Below, one piece after another: positions 1-7,488 of a stretch of DNA of 64,000 nucleotides. A program made the position numbers and the translations under genes. Under the pieces are notes generated by a model. That model was not told the origin of the DNA. It was given only the letters and a program-made list of their open reading frames with translations, and searched no databases. Location of the stretch: contig JAGZMY010000007.1 of the NCBI GenBank assembly GCA_018363915.1, forward strand, positions 62,001 to 126,000, read 5' to 3'. Within the stretch, counting starts at the first letter, position 1, and each line of letters opens with the position of its first letter. Origin of the DNA: Anaerococcus vaginalis. Lineage in GTDB: Bacteria; Bacillota; Clostridia; Tissierellales; Peptoniphilaceae.

Positions 1-1
1 T

Positions 2-262
2 AATTTAATTGCTGATACCAATAAATTTACTTTTGAGAATATGAATGGAAATGGCAAAACTATTTTTTCTTATCTATTTAAGGCTGGAAATACTATAGAA
101 GTCTTGTTAAAAGAGCAAAAAGCCTTGCTAAATAGTAGAAATTTAATGCCAGCTATGGATTTAATGAGTGATTTTGAGAACTTTTTTGTAAACCCTAAAG
201 AAAAAATACTCTTATCTAATGTTTGTGATTATGAGATTAGGTACAAATTAAGGAGCTATTAA
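2..262 (+). CDS. Phage tail protein, 3' end (distal-tail-like), partial
   Basis: The reading frame is open from the left edge, so only the last 86 residues of a longer protein are present; an internal ATG at 41 is not needed as a start. The stop at 260-262 shares its last base with the ATG of the next gene, a tight coupling typical of phage structural genes. The next gene encodes a tail endopeptidase/tip protein, and in siphophages of Gram-positive hosts the gene just before it normally encodes the distal tail (Dit) protein, so that identity is inferred from position. I recognise no diagnostic motif in the fragment itself. Confidence 0.6.
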   Translation, partial: NLIADTNKFTFENMNGNGKTIFSYLFKAGNTIEVLLKEQKALLNSRNLMPAMDLMSDFENFFVNPKEKILLSNVCDYEIRYKLRSY

Positions 263-2502
263 TGTTATATTTATTTGATAAAAACGAAAAGTTAATACAT
301 GAGCTTGTTTCATCTGAATTTGAATCTTTAATCCAACATGAAGAATTGAATAAGCTGATGACCTTGGAATTTGGAGTCTTTATTGATTCTAACGATAAGA
401 TGAAAGATATTGAATATGTCGCCCATAAGGATATGGAAGATTATCAGAAAATACAAATGTATAGGATTATATCCTCTGAATCTGACGATTACACAGTTAA
501 TTATCAGGCAGTCCATATAATTTTTGATGAATTAAAATCTTATGGTTATATTAGGGACAAAAGACCTGATAAGGTTAAGGCGAGTGCTGCTTTAAATATC
601 GCTCTTGCTGGTTCTAGGTGGAAAGTTGGCAGGGTAGATGATAATGATCTATTGTCTGCTAGCTTTTATGATTCTACAAGACTTGACGCCTTATCAAAAA
701 TCATTGAAACTTGGAATTTAGATTTACATTTTTATTTAACTTTTGATGGAAATAAGATAACAGGAAGATATATAGACTTATTAAGTTTTAGGGGTGAAGA
801 TACTGGAGAAAGATTTGTCTATGGATCTAATGCCCTTGAGGTAGTAAAAGAAGTTGATGTGTCTGAGGTTTACACAAGAGTTATACCAAGGGGAAAAGGC
901 GAAGAAAAGCTTGATGAAGAAGGTAAGCCAACTGATGGATATGGCAGAAGAATAAAAATCGACGATGTTGTTTGGGAAAAATCCAAAGGAAATCCGATAG
1001 ATAAACCGAAAGGACAAGAATATCTTGAACTTAAAGAAATGACAAATAAGTTTGGATTTTCCGATGGAGAAGCAAGAACAAGGGTACAGATTTTTAAAGA
1101 TATTGAAGATCCAAAAGAATTGATAAAGGCTGGATATGATTTTTTAGTACAAGTATCACGCCCTCTTGTGCAATTTAAAACAAAAATATCCAAAAGATCC
1201 AGAACAAATGTTGGCGATGTTGTAAGAATAATAAGAAAAGATTTAGATTTTTATTATAGGACTAGAATTTACAAGGCACATAGAAATTTGTTAAATGAAA
1301 CTTTAGAAGTTGAATTTGGGGATAAATTAGTCCAAAGTCCAGCTGATAGACAAAAGATTGTAAGCGATAGCTTAAATTCTTTGGAAGAAAGAATAAAAGA
1401 AACAGAGACCGACCTTAAAAGTTCTTTTGTAGACAAGGTGAATGAGGGAATAACCCATGCCACTTTTAATCGAGACGGATATAACTATGAGCTTAAAAAA
1501 GGTAATAAGTACGGACTACCAGCAGGATATTACAGTTTTGATAGGGAAATAGACGACAATCCCCAAAGAGTGATATATGTAGGAGCAGGAACTCTTGCAA
1601 TCGCCGATAGTAAAAAATCTAATGGCGATTGGAACTTTAGAACCTTTGGAACAGGTAAAGGGTTTGTTGCTGATTTGTTAGTAGCAGGAACAATACTTGG
1701 TGGCAAAGTCCGTTGGAATTTGGAAGATGGTACATTTATAATTGGTAAAAATGCCGATGATTACAGCATGTATTGGGATGGTGGAACTCTACATTTGAGA
1801 AATACTGATATTGATTTGTCTAATAACGTTGATATAGATGACATGAAAAAAAGTATATCTTTAAAGGTATCAAGTGGGGATATAATTTCCGAAATAAATC
1901 AATCGCCAGAACAAGTAAAAATAAATGCTGGCAAGATTGACTTAGAAGGTAATTCTATAAATGTTAAAGGAACATTTCAAACTTTGAATTCTGACGATGA
2001 TGTTGGAATAAAAATCGATTATAACCAAATACATTTTCAAGATAATCGTAGACAAGGATATAGATTTGGAATGATAAATGTAAATAAATTATGGTATAAA
2101 GATAGAGCATTTTCCTTAAATTTGGGTCATTATCAAGAAGGTTTTTTGTCCGTAGGATGGTATAAAGATGACTGGAAGGAATGGGAACCATATATGGTAT
2201 TTGATAGGTGGGGAAAAAGCACTTATGCCACAGAAGGCTACTCTATACGTGTATTAGATACTATAAATTTTGATAAGACGGCATTATTTAAGGGAAATGT
2301 TGTAATTAATAGATCAACAACATTTAATGATGAGTGTAAATTTGAACGAAATATTACTTTTGGTGGAAATAGAATAAAAATAGTAAACTATTCTGATGGT
2401 TTAGGATTTGTTAATGGAAATGGAGAAGGACTGTTTATAGAAGGTAGTGGAGCAGTATATTTGATGGATACACAATATAAATACAGAGTTGCCAAAGAAT
2501 AA
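262..2502 (+). CDS. Phage tail endopeptidase / tail-tip protein (Tal-like)
   Basis: A 746-residue protein. The first ~370 residues resemble the N-terminal region of prophage tail endopeptidase/minor structural proteins, which begin by describing a position-dependent tail-tip scaffold and continue through blocks such as 'VYTRVIPRGKG' and 'RPLVQFKTKI'. Residues ~370-390 are a short helical linker, followed by a glycine- and aromatic-rich beta region (~395-746) typical of host-contacting tip or spike domains. The family forms the tail-tip hub and may carry a peptidoglycan-cleaving or receptor-contacting extension. The start ATG overlaps the previous stop. A small coiled-coil gene and a BppU-type fibre follow. 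Assignment to the tail tip is firm; enzymatic activity is not shown. Confidence 0.8.
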   Translation: MLYLFDKNEKLIHELVSSEFESLIQHEELNKLMTLEFGVFIDSNDKMKDIEYVAHKDMEDYQKIQMYRIISSESDDYTVNYQAVHIIFDELKSYGYIRDKRPDKVKASAALNIALAGSRWKVGRVDDNDLLSASFYDSTRLDALSKIIETWNLDLHFYLTFDGNKITGRYIDLLSFRGEDTGERFVYGSNALEVVKEVDVSEVYTRVIPRGKGEEKLDEEGKPTDGYGRRIKIDDVVWEKSKGNPIDKPKGQEYLELKEMTNKFGFSDGEARTRVQIFKDIEDPKELIKAGYDFLVQVSRPLVQFKTKISKRSRTNVGDVVRIIRKDLDFYYRTRIYKAHRNLLNETLEVEFGDKLVQSPADRQKIVSDSLNSLEERIKETETDLKSSFVDKVNEGITHATFNRDGYNYELKKGNKYGLPAGYYSFDREIDDNPQRVIYVGAGTLAIADSKKSNGDWNFRTFGTGKGFVADLLVAGTILGGKVRWNLEDGTFIIGKNADDYSMYWDGGTLHLRNTDIDLSNNVDIDDMKKSISLKVSSGDIISEINQSPEQVKINAGKIDLEGNSINVKGTFQTLNSDDDVGIKIDYNQIHFQDNRRQGYRFGMINVNKLWYKDRAFSLNLGHYQEGFLSVGWYKDDWKEWEPYMVFDRWGKSTYATEGYSIRVLDTINFDKTALFKGNVVINRSTTFNDECKFERNITFGGNRIKIVNYSDGLGFVNGNGEGLFIEGSGAVYLMDTQYKYRVAKE

Positions 2503-2513
2503 GGGGTGAATAT

Positions 2514-2675
2514 ATGGATAATTTAATAGAAATATATATAGATATGTTAGCACAAACGAACCACAATTTAGCGTTATTAAGAGCAGAAAATCAACAATTA
2601 AAAATAGAAATAAAGAAAATAAAAGCCGAAGAAAAGGGAGAAATAAAAATAAATAAGGAAATTAAGGAGGACTAA
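2514..2675 (+). CDS. Small phage coiled-coil protein, 53 aa
   Basis: This ORF begins at an ATG 11 bases after the tail-tip stop, behind an AAGGGGTGAA ribosome binding site, and ends three bases before the next start. Its own 3' end contains the AAGGAGG that serves the next gene. The N-terminal half has a hydrophobic heptad pattern and the C-terminal half is almost entirely Lys/Glu/Ile, so a short coiled coil is likely. Small coiled-coil proteins at this position are common among siphophage baseplate genes. Function is unknown. Confidence 0.65.
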   Translation: MDNLIEIYIDMLAQTNHNLALLRAENQQLKIEIKKIKAEEKGEIKINKEIKED

Positions 2676-2678
2676 GAT

Positions 2679-4001
2679 ATGTCCTTAAATACATTAAATT
2701 TAAAACAAAAACAAGGTGGGAGAGTTATCAAGCAAGCTGATAGGTCATCCATCTTAAAATTTGCCTTACAAGATGCTAATGGTGCTTTAATTAATCTTAA
2801 TGGACAAGAAGCAGATATAAGCTTATTTAATCCAAACATTAAAAAATATTGGTCTACTAAGGCAAAAGTTAAAGATAGTGAGGTAGAATTTAAGCTGCCG
2901 GGAAACGTAGAAGAAAACGACTATATTTTGGAAATTACAGCTGGTGGATATGTTTTTCCGAGCGACAACGACTTTATAATAGAGATTATTAAAGGTTTTA
3001 AAGACCTACCAGATATGGAAACGGGTTTAAGATATAAGCAGACCATAGAGGAAATAACAGAAGATTATATAAAAAGGTCTGATAATAAGTTAAAAGAAAA
3101 TCTTGATGGAATAACAGATGAACGAGTAAAAATTGACAAAGCAAATGCTGAAATATTAAAAAACATTAATGATACAGGAAGTAAGTACATTAATGATATT
3201 AATACTAATTATGCAAATGTAAAATTAGAATTTGATAAAAACGCCCAAAAACGAAAAGAAGAATTTACAACAATTGCTGATAATAATTTAAATACATTTA
3301 CAACAACTAGCGACGAAGCCTTAAAAAATTTGAAGAAAACAGGGGATAGTTATATTAATAATTTAGTAATAAATTATAACAGTGCAAAAACAGAATTTGG
3401 AAAAAATGCTAGTCAAAAAAATGAAGAGTTAAAAAATAATTATGATACCTATTTATCAAATATGGGGCAAAAAGAAGAATCATTTAATGCAAATTATCAG
3501 ACGAATCTTGCTAATATTAATCAAAAAGCAGATGATGTAGTAGCTCTTATAGGTAGAAAAAAAGAAGAATTATTACAAGAAGTAGATGGACAAGTAAAAG
3601 CCTCTACTGATAAGTATTTAGGTGATTATAGTAAAAAGTTAGAAGATAAAGTAAGTAAAGTGGCTGGTAAAGAATTATCTGACAACAATTACACTAATCA
3701 AGATTTAAATAAAGTTAAGAAATTAGATAATTTACCATTAGATAATTATAAAAATGGAGCTTTAAATGTGGACTTTATAGAATCTGGTGGTAATGCAAAC
3801 GCAGTAATAAAAGAGTGGGTTTTAATTAAAGGAAGTAATTTGCCTACTGCAGATTATTGGTATTTACACACAATTAATTATGGAATAGGAACACAAAGAT
3901 TACAAATAGCATACCCATATTTTGACGGACAAACACAAACCGTGTACTTTAGAACACAATATCAAGGTAAATTTTCAACATGGAAAAAAATCGGAAGTTA
4001 A
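2679..4001 (+). CDS. Baseplate upper protein / receptor-binding fibre (BppU-like)
   Basis: A 440-residue protein with three zones. Residues ~1-125 form an Ig-like BppU N-terminal domain (linear 'KFALQDANGALINLNGQEAD' start), which anchors to the baseplate. Residues ~125-330 are a long Lys/Glu/Asn-rich helical shaft with repeated units built around 'YINDINTNY', 'KNAQKRKEEF' and 'KNASQKNEEL', probably a trimeric coiled coil. Residues ~350-440 resemble a pyocin-knob tip ('YWYLHTINYG', 'AYPYFDGQT', 'FSTWKKIGS'). This order fits a host-receptor-binding fibre. Start ATG is well supported by AAGGAGG seven bases upstream. Specificity is not predictable from the sequence. Confidence 0.8.
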   Translation: MSLNTLNLKQKQGGRVIKQADRSSILKFALQDANGALINLNGQEADISLFNPNIKKYWSTKAKVKDSEVEFKLPGNVEENDYILEITAGGYVFPSDNDFIIEIIKGFKDLPDMETGLRYKQTIEEITEDYIKRSDNKLKENLDGITDERVKIDKANAEILKNINDTGSKYINDINTNYANVKLEFDKNAQKRKEEFTTIADNNLNTFTTTSDEALKNLKKTGDSYINNLVINYNSAKTEFGKNASQKNEELKNNYDTYLSNMGQKEESFNANYQTNLANINQKADDVVALIGRKKEELLQEVDGQVKASTDKYLGDYSKKLEDKVSKVAGKELSDNNYTNQDLNKVKKLDNLPLDNYKNGALNVDFIESGGNANAVIKEWVLIKGSNLPTADYWYLHTINYGIGTQRLQIAYPYFDGQTQTVYFRTQYQGKFSTWKKIGS

Positions 4002-4012
4002 AGGAGTAAAAT

Positions 4013-4654
4013 ATGTACGAATTAAAAGCGAAAGAATATTTTGAAGGTAAAAACGAAACACAAGTAAGAATCCAACAAGAGAATCCTTGGAGGGATTTTA
4101 TTATATTTTTAAAGGGGGACAAGAGAAATGAGAGCGACAGTTTATTAATTGAGCTTGGACTTGCTGAAATAGCAAAAGAAGCTAATCCGAATATTGCTAT
4201 TTATAGATTAGATAATATTGTAGCAGAACTTAAAAAAGAAATAAAGACAGCCTTTGAAACATTGATTTTGGCAAAAGATTTAAGCAAGGAACAAAAAGAA
4301 AATATCTTAAACCAATATAAGCCTTATCAAGTTGGAAAAAACTATGAAGAAAACGAAAAATTTACCTACAAAGACAAGGTCTACGAAGTAATCCAAGCAC
4401 ATACAAGTCAAATAACATGGCTACCAGAAGCGACACCAGCTTTATATAAAGAATATCTAAATGTTAAAATCCAAAATCAAGACGGAAGCACAACAGAAGT
4501 AGTAAAAGAGTTTAAGCAACCAACAGGAGCACATGACGCTTATAAAAAAGGCGATAAAGTTTTGTTTAATGGTAAAATCTATCAATCTAAGATAGATTCA
4601 AATACATTTAGTCCAGAACAATACGCTGATGGCTGGGAAGAAGTAACAGAATAA
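4013..4654 (+). CDS. Phage tail accessory protein with carbohydrate-binding-like modules
   Basis: A 213-residue protein. Residues ~1-100 are an unrecognised helical region. Two short modules follow: one at about 105-145 ('VGKNYEENEKFTYKDKVYEV', then Trp-Leu-Pro) and one at about 178-212 ('YKKGDKVLFNGKIYQSK' and a terminal Gly-Trp-Glu). Both have the pattern of ChtBD3/CBM5-12 carbohydrate-binding modules, with a start of Tyr/Phe-x-x-Gly-Asp/Glu and a closing Trp. They may bind host wall polysaccharide and assist adsorption. The gene closes the tail module and is followed by a terminator. Confidence 0.65.
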   Translation: MYELKAKEYFEGKNETQVRIQQENPWRDFIIFLKGDKRNESDSLLIELGLAEIAKEANPNIAIYRLDNIVAELKKEIKTAFETLILAKDLSKEQKENILNQYKPYQVGKNYEENEKFTYKDKVYEVIQAHTSQITWLPEATPALYKEYLNVKIQNQDGSTTEVVKEFKQPTGAHDAYKKGDKVLFNGKIYQSKIDSNTFSPEQYADGWEEVTE

Positions 4655-4656
4655 TC

Positions 4657-4680
4657 AAGGGAGTGTAAGCTCTCTTTTTT
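4657..4680 (+). terminator. Terminator after the tail module
   Basis: A six-pair hairpin (AGGGAG ... CTCTCT, including one G-U pair) is followed immediately by a run of T. It lies two bases downstream of the tail accessory stop and separates tail genes from the lysis module. Confidence 0.65.
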
Positions 4681-4708
4681 ATATAGTAGAAAGGAAGTAG
4701 GTAATAAT

Positions 4709-5071
4709 ATGGAATGGACTATGATAGCAAGTGCTTTAATAAAAAATGGTCCTCTGGTAGTAATAGCGGCGATTTTTTTGAAAGTATATATGGAAGATAC
4801 TAGCATAAAAAGAAGCGAAAGAGCAGAGGACAGAAAGCTACAGAAAGAAAATAACGATAAAATTTTAAAACTTACAGAAAAAGTAACCCAATCGATAGAA
4901 ACCAACAAAGGCGAAGTAAGATGCTTGGGAGAAAAATTAGAGGTACACAATTCTTCTTCCGGGGCAACCCTTGCTGAGATTAAGCAAGGGGTAAACCAAA
5001 TACAAAAAGACGTTACGATATTAAATAGTAAAATTGACGATATAGCAGACGATATGGATAAAAGTGCTTAG
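4709..5071 (+). CDS. Single-span phage membrane protein, holin-like (BhlA/UviB-like)
   Basis: A 120-residue protein. Residues ~5-27 form one hydrophobic helix ('GPLVVIAAIFLKVYME'); the rest is a charged helical tail with coiled-coil spacing. One N-terminal helix followed by a charged coiled coil, directly before an amidase gene, matches the BhlA/UviB holin-like group. It could equally be a membrane-tethering or antiholin partner. Its stop overlaps the first bases of a terminator hairpin. Holin activity is inference from position and topology. Confidence 0.6.
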   Translation: MEWTMIASALIKNGPLVVIAAIFLKVYMEDTSIKRSERAEDRKLQKENNDKILKLTEKVTQSIETNKGEVRCLGEKLEVHNSSSGATLAEIKQGVNQIQKDVTILNSKIDDIADDMDKSA

Positions 5072-5097
5072 GACTAGGTAAAATCTAGTCCTTTTTT
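5071..5097 (+). terminator. Terminator after the holin-like gene
   Basis: A perfect seven-pair stem (GGACTAG / CTAGTCC) with a seven-base loop is followed by six T. The stem begins at the last base of the stop codon. The amidase gene starts 18 bases later with its own AAGGAGG site, so read-through or a separate promoter is needed for its expression. Confidence 0.8.
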
Positions 5098-5114
5098 AGT
5101 ACAAGGAGGTATAA

Positions 5115-6062
5115 ATGAGTAATAGTAGTTTAGTTGATTTAGTTAGTTACAGTCCAAACCATAGTGGAAGAAGAACACATCCTATAACCAAGATAGCTAT
5201 ACACCATACAGCAGGAGTTTTAACTGCAGCTGGTATTGGTAATGTATTTAAATCTAGGAGTAGGCAAGCTTCTTGTAATTATGGGATTGGAAATGATAAC
5301 AAGATAGTTCTAGTAGTAGATGAAGCAAATAGGGCATGGACAACATCAAATGCATGGTGTGATAATAGGGCAGTAACAATCGAAGTTTCAAACTGTCAAT
5401 ACGGTGGTAATTGGCTTGTTTCAGATAGGGTTTTGAATACTTTAATAGATTTAGTTGCGGATATATGCAGAAGAAACGGGATAAAAAACTGCACTTATAC
5501 GGGCGGAACAGACGGGGTTTTACAAATGCATAAGTGGTATGCACAGACTTCTTGTCCTGGACCTTATCTTGCTAGTAAATTTACTTATATTGCCCAAGAA
5601 GTAAATAAGAGATTAAGAGGAGAAAAAAATACAAGCTCATCTAATAATCTTTATAGGGTTAGAAAATCTTGGGGAGATAGTAAAAGTCAAAAGGGTGCTT
5701 TTAAAAATCTTAATAATGCAATAGATTTGGCAAAGAAACATAAATATAAGGTTTTTGATAGTAATGGTAAACAAGTTTACCCAGAAGTAAAAAAAGCAAG
5801 TACAAGCTCTAACGGAGGCGTATTTATTAAGAACGAAAAATGGACAGGTATAACTCTAGATGTTTGTAATGTTAGGAGTGCTCCTAATACTAATGCTCCT
5901 ATTGTTGCACAATATCAAAAAAATGAACCAATACATTACGACCAAGTCTGGGAGGGTGATGGTTATAGATGGATTTCCTACATTGGAGCAAATTCTGGAC
6001 AAAGAAGATATGTTGCTTGCAGGAGATTAAGTGGGGATACGACACCTTGGATTAGATTTTAA
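5115..6062 (+). CDS. Phage endolysin: N-acetylmuramoyl-L-alanine amidase with SH3 tail
   Basis: A 315-residue endolysin that cleaves the bond between N-acetylmuramate and L-alanine in peptidoglycan. Residues ~20-170 form an Amidase_2 (zinc) domain: 'IAIHHTAG' carries the first histidine ligand, and 'MHKWYAQTSCPGPY' carries the second His and the Cys. Residues ~178-225 are a SPOR-like module ('LYRVRKSWGDSKSQKGAF'). Residues ~245-312 form a bacterial SH3 wall-binding domain ('CNVRSAPNTNAPI'). There is no signal peptide, so export depends on the holin. The ATG follows AAGGAGG. The family assignment is secure. Confidence 0.93.
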   Translation: MSNSSLVDLVSYSPNHSGRRTHPITKIAIHHTAGVLTAAGIGNVFKSRSRQASCNYGIGNDNKIVLVVDEANRAWTTSNAWCDNRAVTIEVSNCQYGGNWLVSDRVLNTLIDLVADICRRNGIKNCTYTGGTDGVLQMHKWYAQTSCPGPYLASKFTYIAQEVNKRLRGEKNTSSSNNLYRVRKSWGDSKSQKGAFKNLNNAIDLAKKHKYKVFDSNGKQVYPEVKKASTSSNGGVFIKNEKWTGITLDVCNVRSAPNTNAPIVAQYQKNEPIHYDQVWEGDGYRWISYIGANSGQRRYVACRRLSGDTTPWIRF

Positions 6063-6071
6063 TAAAAACAA

Positions 6072-6109
6072 TTGACTAATAGTATTATATATAGTACTAT
6101 AATATTACA
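6072..6109 (+). promoter_or_regulatory. hicAB promoter with palindromic operator
   Basis: TTGACT at 6072-6077 and TACTAT at 6095-6100 are separated by 17 bases. The spacer and -10 contain ATAGTATTAT and the perfect palindrome ATAGTACTAT. Repeats overlapping the promoter are expected for autoregulation by the ribbon-helix-helix HicB antitoxin; binding is inferred, not shown. Confidence 0.65.
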
Positions 6110-6127
6110 AGGGGGGATGTAAAGTAT

Positions 6128-6367
6128 TTGACTAAAAAAGATAAGCTTATCAAGAAAATGAAAACAAGCCCTAGAAATATTAGTCCGGATGAAATAGAAA
6201 AAATGCTAGGGTGGTTAAATTTTGATAAAAGAAAAAACAATGCGGGTAGTCATCAAACTTTTAAAAGAAAATCTGATGGAAAAGTTTTTAACTTGGTTTT
6301 AACAAATAACCCAGTTAAAAAATATCAAGTCGATGATATACTTAAAATAATTGAAGAAGGGGAATAA
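6128..6367 (+). CDS. hicA: HicA-type mRNA interferase toxin
   Basis: A 79-residue double-stranded-RNA-binding-fold toxin that would cleave mRNA in the cytoplasm unless bound by HicB. The key signature is the Gly-Ser-His block ('NNAGSHQTFKR') with the catalytic-type His at residue 42, followed by the 'PVKKYQVDDILKII' C-terminal helix. The start is TTG, 11 bases after a run of six G; an upstream ATG at 6117 meets a stop at once and is excluded. The antitoxin follows nine bases after the stop. The toxin-first order is typical of hicAB. TTG starts in both genes imply weak translation. Confidence 0.88.
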   Translation: MTKKDKLIKKMKTSPRNISPDEIEKMLGWLNFDKRKNNAGSHQTFKRKSDGKVFNLVLTNNPVKKYQVDDILKIIEEGE

Positions 6368-6376
6368 CTTCCCCTT
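6357..6376 (+). other. Perfect hairpin across the hicA-hicB junction
   Basis: AAGGGGAA and TTCCCCTT form an eight-pair perfect stem with a TAAC loop. It spans the hicA stop codon and ends on the first base of the proposed hicB TTG start. No T tract follows, so it is not a standard terminator. The 5' arm contains the only strong purine block before hicB, so folding would hide the ribosome binding site. Confidence 0.6.
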
Positions 6377-6744
6377 TGGAAGTCAAATACTTTAAAAAAA
6401 TGAAAGATTTAAAATATTATTTATCTTTACCATGGAATTTTAAAGTTAAAAAGGTAAGTGATGAAAGCGGAAATTATTATCTAGGCTGTATTCAAGAAAT
6501 TCCAGAAGTAAGAGGTCATGGAGATACTTTAGATGAATGTTATGATCTTGTGATGGAAATATTAGAAACAAATTTAGAATTAATGATTGAAGACGGAGAA
6601 AAAATACCAGAACCAGTTGATAAAAATTATTCTGGAAAATTTAATGTAAGAATACCTAAATCTCTTCATAAAAAATTATCAGAGGAAGCAGAAGATGAAG
6701 GTATATCATTAAATCAATTAGCAGTTTATAAATTAAGTATATAA
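6376..6744 (+). CDS. hicB: HicB-type antitoxin
   Basis: A 122-residue antitoxin with the usual two parts. Residues ~17-75 form the partly degraded RNase-H-like HicB fold ('GNYYLGCIQEIPEVRGHGDT', then 'LDECYDLVMEILETNLELMI'), which binds and neutralises the toxin. Residues ~85-122 form a ribbon-helix-helix ('FNVRIPKSLHKKLSEEAEDE'), which binds DNA and represses its own operon. A TTG at 6376 is taken as the start because it sits just past the hairpin; an ATG at 6400 would remove eight residues and is a real alternative. Pairing with the upstream toxin makes the family call strong. Confidence 0.88.
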   Translation: MEVKYFKKMKDLKYYLSLPWNFKVKKVSDESGNYYLGCIQEIPEVRGHGDTLDECYDLVMEILETNLELMIEDGEKIPEPVDKNYSGKFNVRIPKSLHKKLSEEAEDEGISLNQLAVYKLSI

Positions 6745-6749
6745 GTTTT

Positions 6750-6776
6750 AAGCGATTACATAAGTAGTCGCTTTTT
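6750..6776 (+). terminator. Terminator after hicAB
   Basis: A ten-pair stem (AAGCGATTAC / GTAGTCGCTT, one G-U) with a four-base loop is followed by six T. Confidence 0.85.
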
Positions 6777-6800
6777 TAGTTGATAAAAAGGAGATATTAA

Positions 6801-7169
6801 ATGGATAATTTAAAAATATTTGTAATCGGATTATTTGCTGTTGTTGCTGTATATTTTATAATTAGGGGATTAAAGCTAACTAAAGAATTCGAAAAAAATT
6901 TGAAGAGTGAAGAAGCTAAATTTGCTTTAGAACGATTAAATAAGATTCTTGAAAGAGCTGTAGGAGCAGCAAACCAAGTTATAGTTAATAATGCAAAAGA
7001 AGATGGGACTTTCACACCATCTTATGGTAAAAAAGTAAAAGATGAGGTTTTTGGAACAGTTTTAAAAGTCCTTGGAGATGAGGGAAAAAATCTTTTAAAT
7101 GAAGCCTTGGGAGATTTAGATGAATATATCTCAAACGGTATAGAAGATGAAGTTGATAAACGAAAATAG
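6801..7169 (+). CDS. Membrane-anchored phage protein, LL-H-holin-like
   Basis: A 122-residue protein with one N-terminal hydrophobic helix (residues ~5-24, 'IFVIGLFAVVAVYFIIRG') followed by a soluble helical region containing 'LNKILERAVGAANQVIVNN' and a C-terminal segment rich in Gly-Asp and Glu. The architecture recalls the LL-H family of phage holins, in which an N-terminal helix precedes an 'AV.AAEQ'-type segment. It starts at ATG after AAAAGGAG. It lies after hicAB, away from the amidase, so it may be a second holin component or a superinfection-related membrane protein. The assignment is tentative. Confidence 0.5.
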   Translation: MDNLKIFVIGLFAVVAVYFIIRGLKLTKEFEKNLKSEEAKFALERLNKILERAVGAANQVIVNNAKEDGTFTPSYGKKVKDEVFGTVLKVLGDEGKNLLNEALGDLDEYISNGIEDEVDKRK

Positions 7170-7220
7170 TATAATGTAAATGATAGGTAGACAATATATA
7201 GTGTTACCGAATTTCTACAC

Positions 7221-7253
7221 AGACCACTGGCTTTTGGCTGGTGGTCTTTTTTT
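7221..7253 (+). terminator. Terminator after the membrane protein
   Basis: AGACCAC and GTGGTCT form a seven-pair outer stem with a partly paired interior, followed by seven T. It lies about 50 bases downstream of the membrane protein stop. Confidence 0.85.
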
Positions 7254-7261
7254 ATTTGCGG

Positions 7262-7318
7262 TATAATAATTATAAAGGCAATACCATTAAGCTACCTAAT
7301 AACTAGGTGGCTTTTTTT
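7262..7318 (+). terminator. TATAAT box followed closely by a second terminator
   Basis: TATAAT lies at 7262-7267. A nine-pair hairpin (AGCTACCTA / TAGGTGGCT, one G-U) with a T7 tract follows at 7290-7318. If the box is a real -10 (no good -35 is visible), the transcript would be only about 45 nt. Otherwise this is a back-up terminator for the upstream operon. Confidence 0.55.
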
Positions 7319-7339
7319 ATTTTAAAACTTAAAGTTATT

Positions 7340-7426
7340 TTTAAAGGAATACCATTGGTATACTTAATCATTTAATTAGCTTATAGGCTAAAATATAAAT
7401 GATTGGCTTGTTTACAAGCCTTTAAA
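7340..7426. repeat. Cloverleaf-like set of nested inverted repeats
   Basis: An 87-base non-coding segment bounded by TTTAAAGG (7340-7347) and CCTTTAAA (7419-7426). Inside lie three perfect stems: ATACCA/TGGTAT (7349-7361), AATCATTTA/TAAATGATT (7366-7404) enclosing TTAGC/GCTAA, and GGCTTG/CAAGCC with a TTTA loop (7405-7420). No T tract follows either strand directly. Together with the terminators it fills most of the gene-free stretch 7170-7488. It could be a structured RNA or a DNA recognition structure. Confidence 0.6.
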
Positions 7427-7437
7427 CTAAACTATAT

Positions 7438-7462
7438 AAAAAAGGACTGAATCAACAGTCCC
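7438..7462 (-). terminator. Terminator of the leftward accessory gene
   Basis: Read on the minus strand, GGACTG and CAGTCC form a six-pair stem with a six-base loop followed by six T. It lies about 27 bases past the stop of the leftward gene at 7489-7920. Confidence 0.75.
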
Positions 7463-7488
7463 TTTATTGTATAATTTTTATGTTGTAA

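Noticed and set aside
7180..7266. A 28-codon ORF (ATG to TAA) ending in a hydrophobic run, possibly a small toxin
   Set aside because: Its second half is simply the terminator hairpin and T tract at 7221-7253 read as codons, and it has no ribosome binding site.
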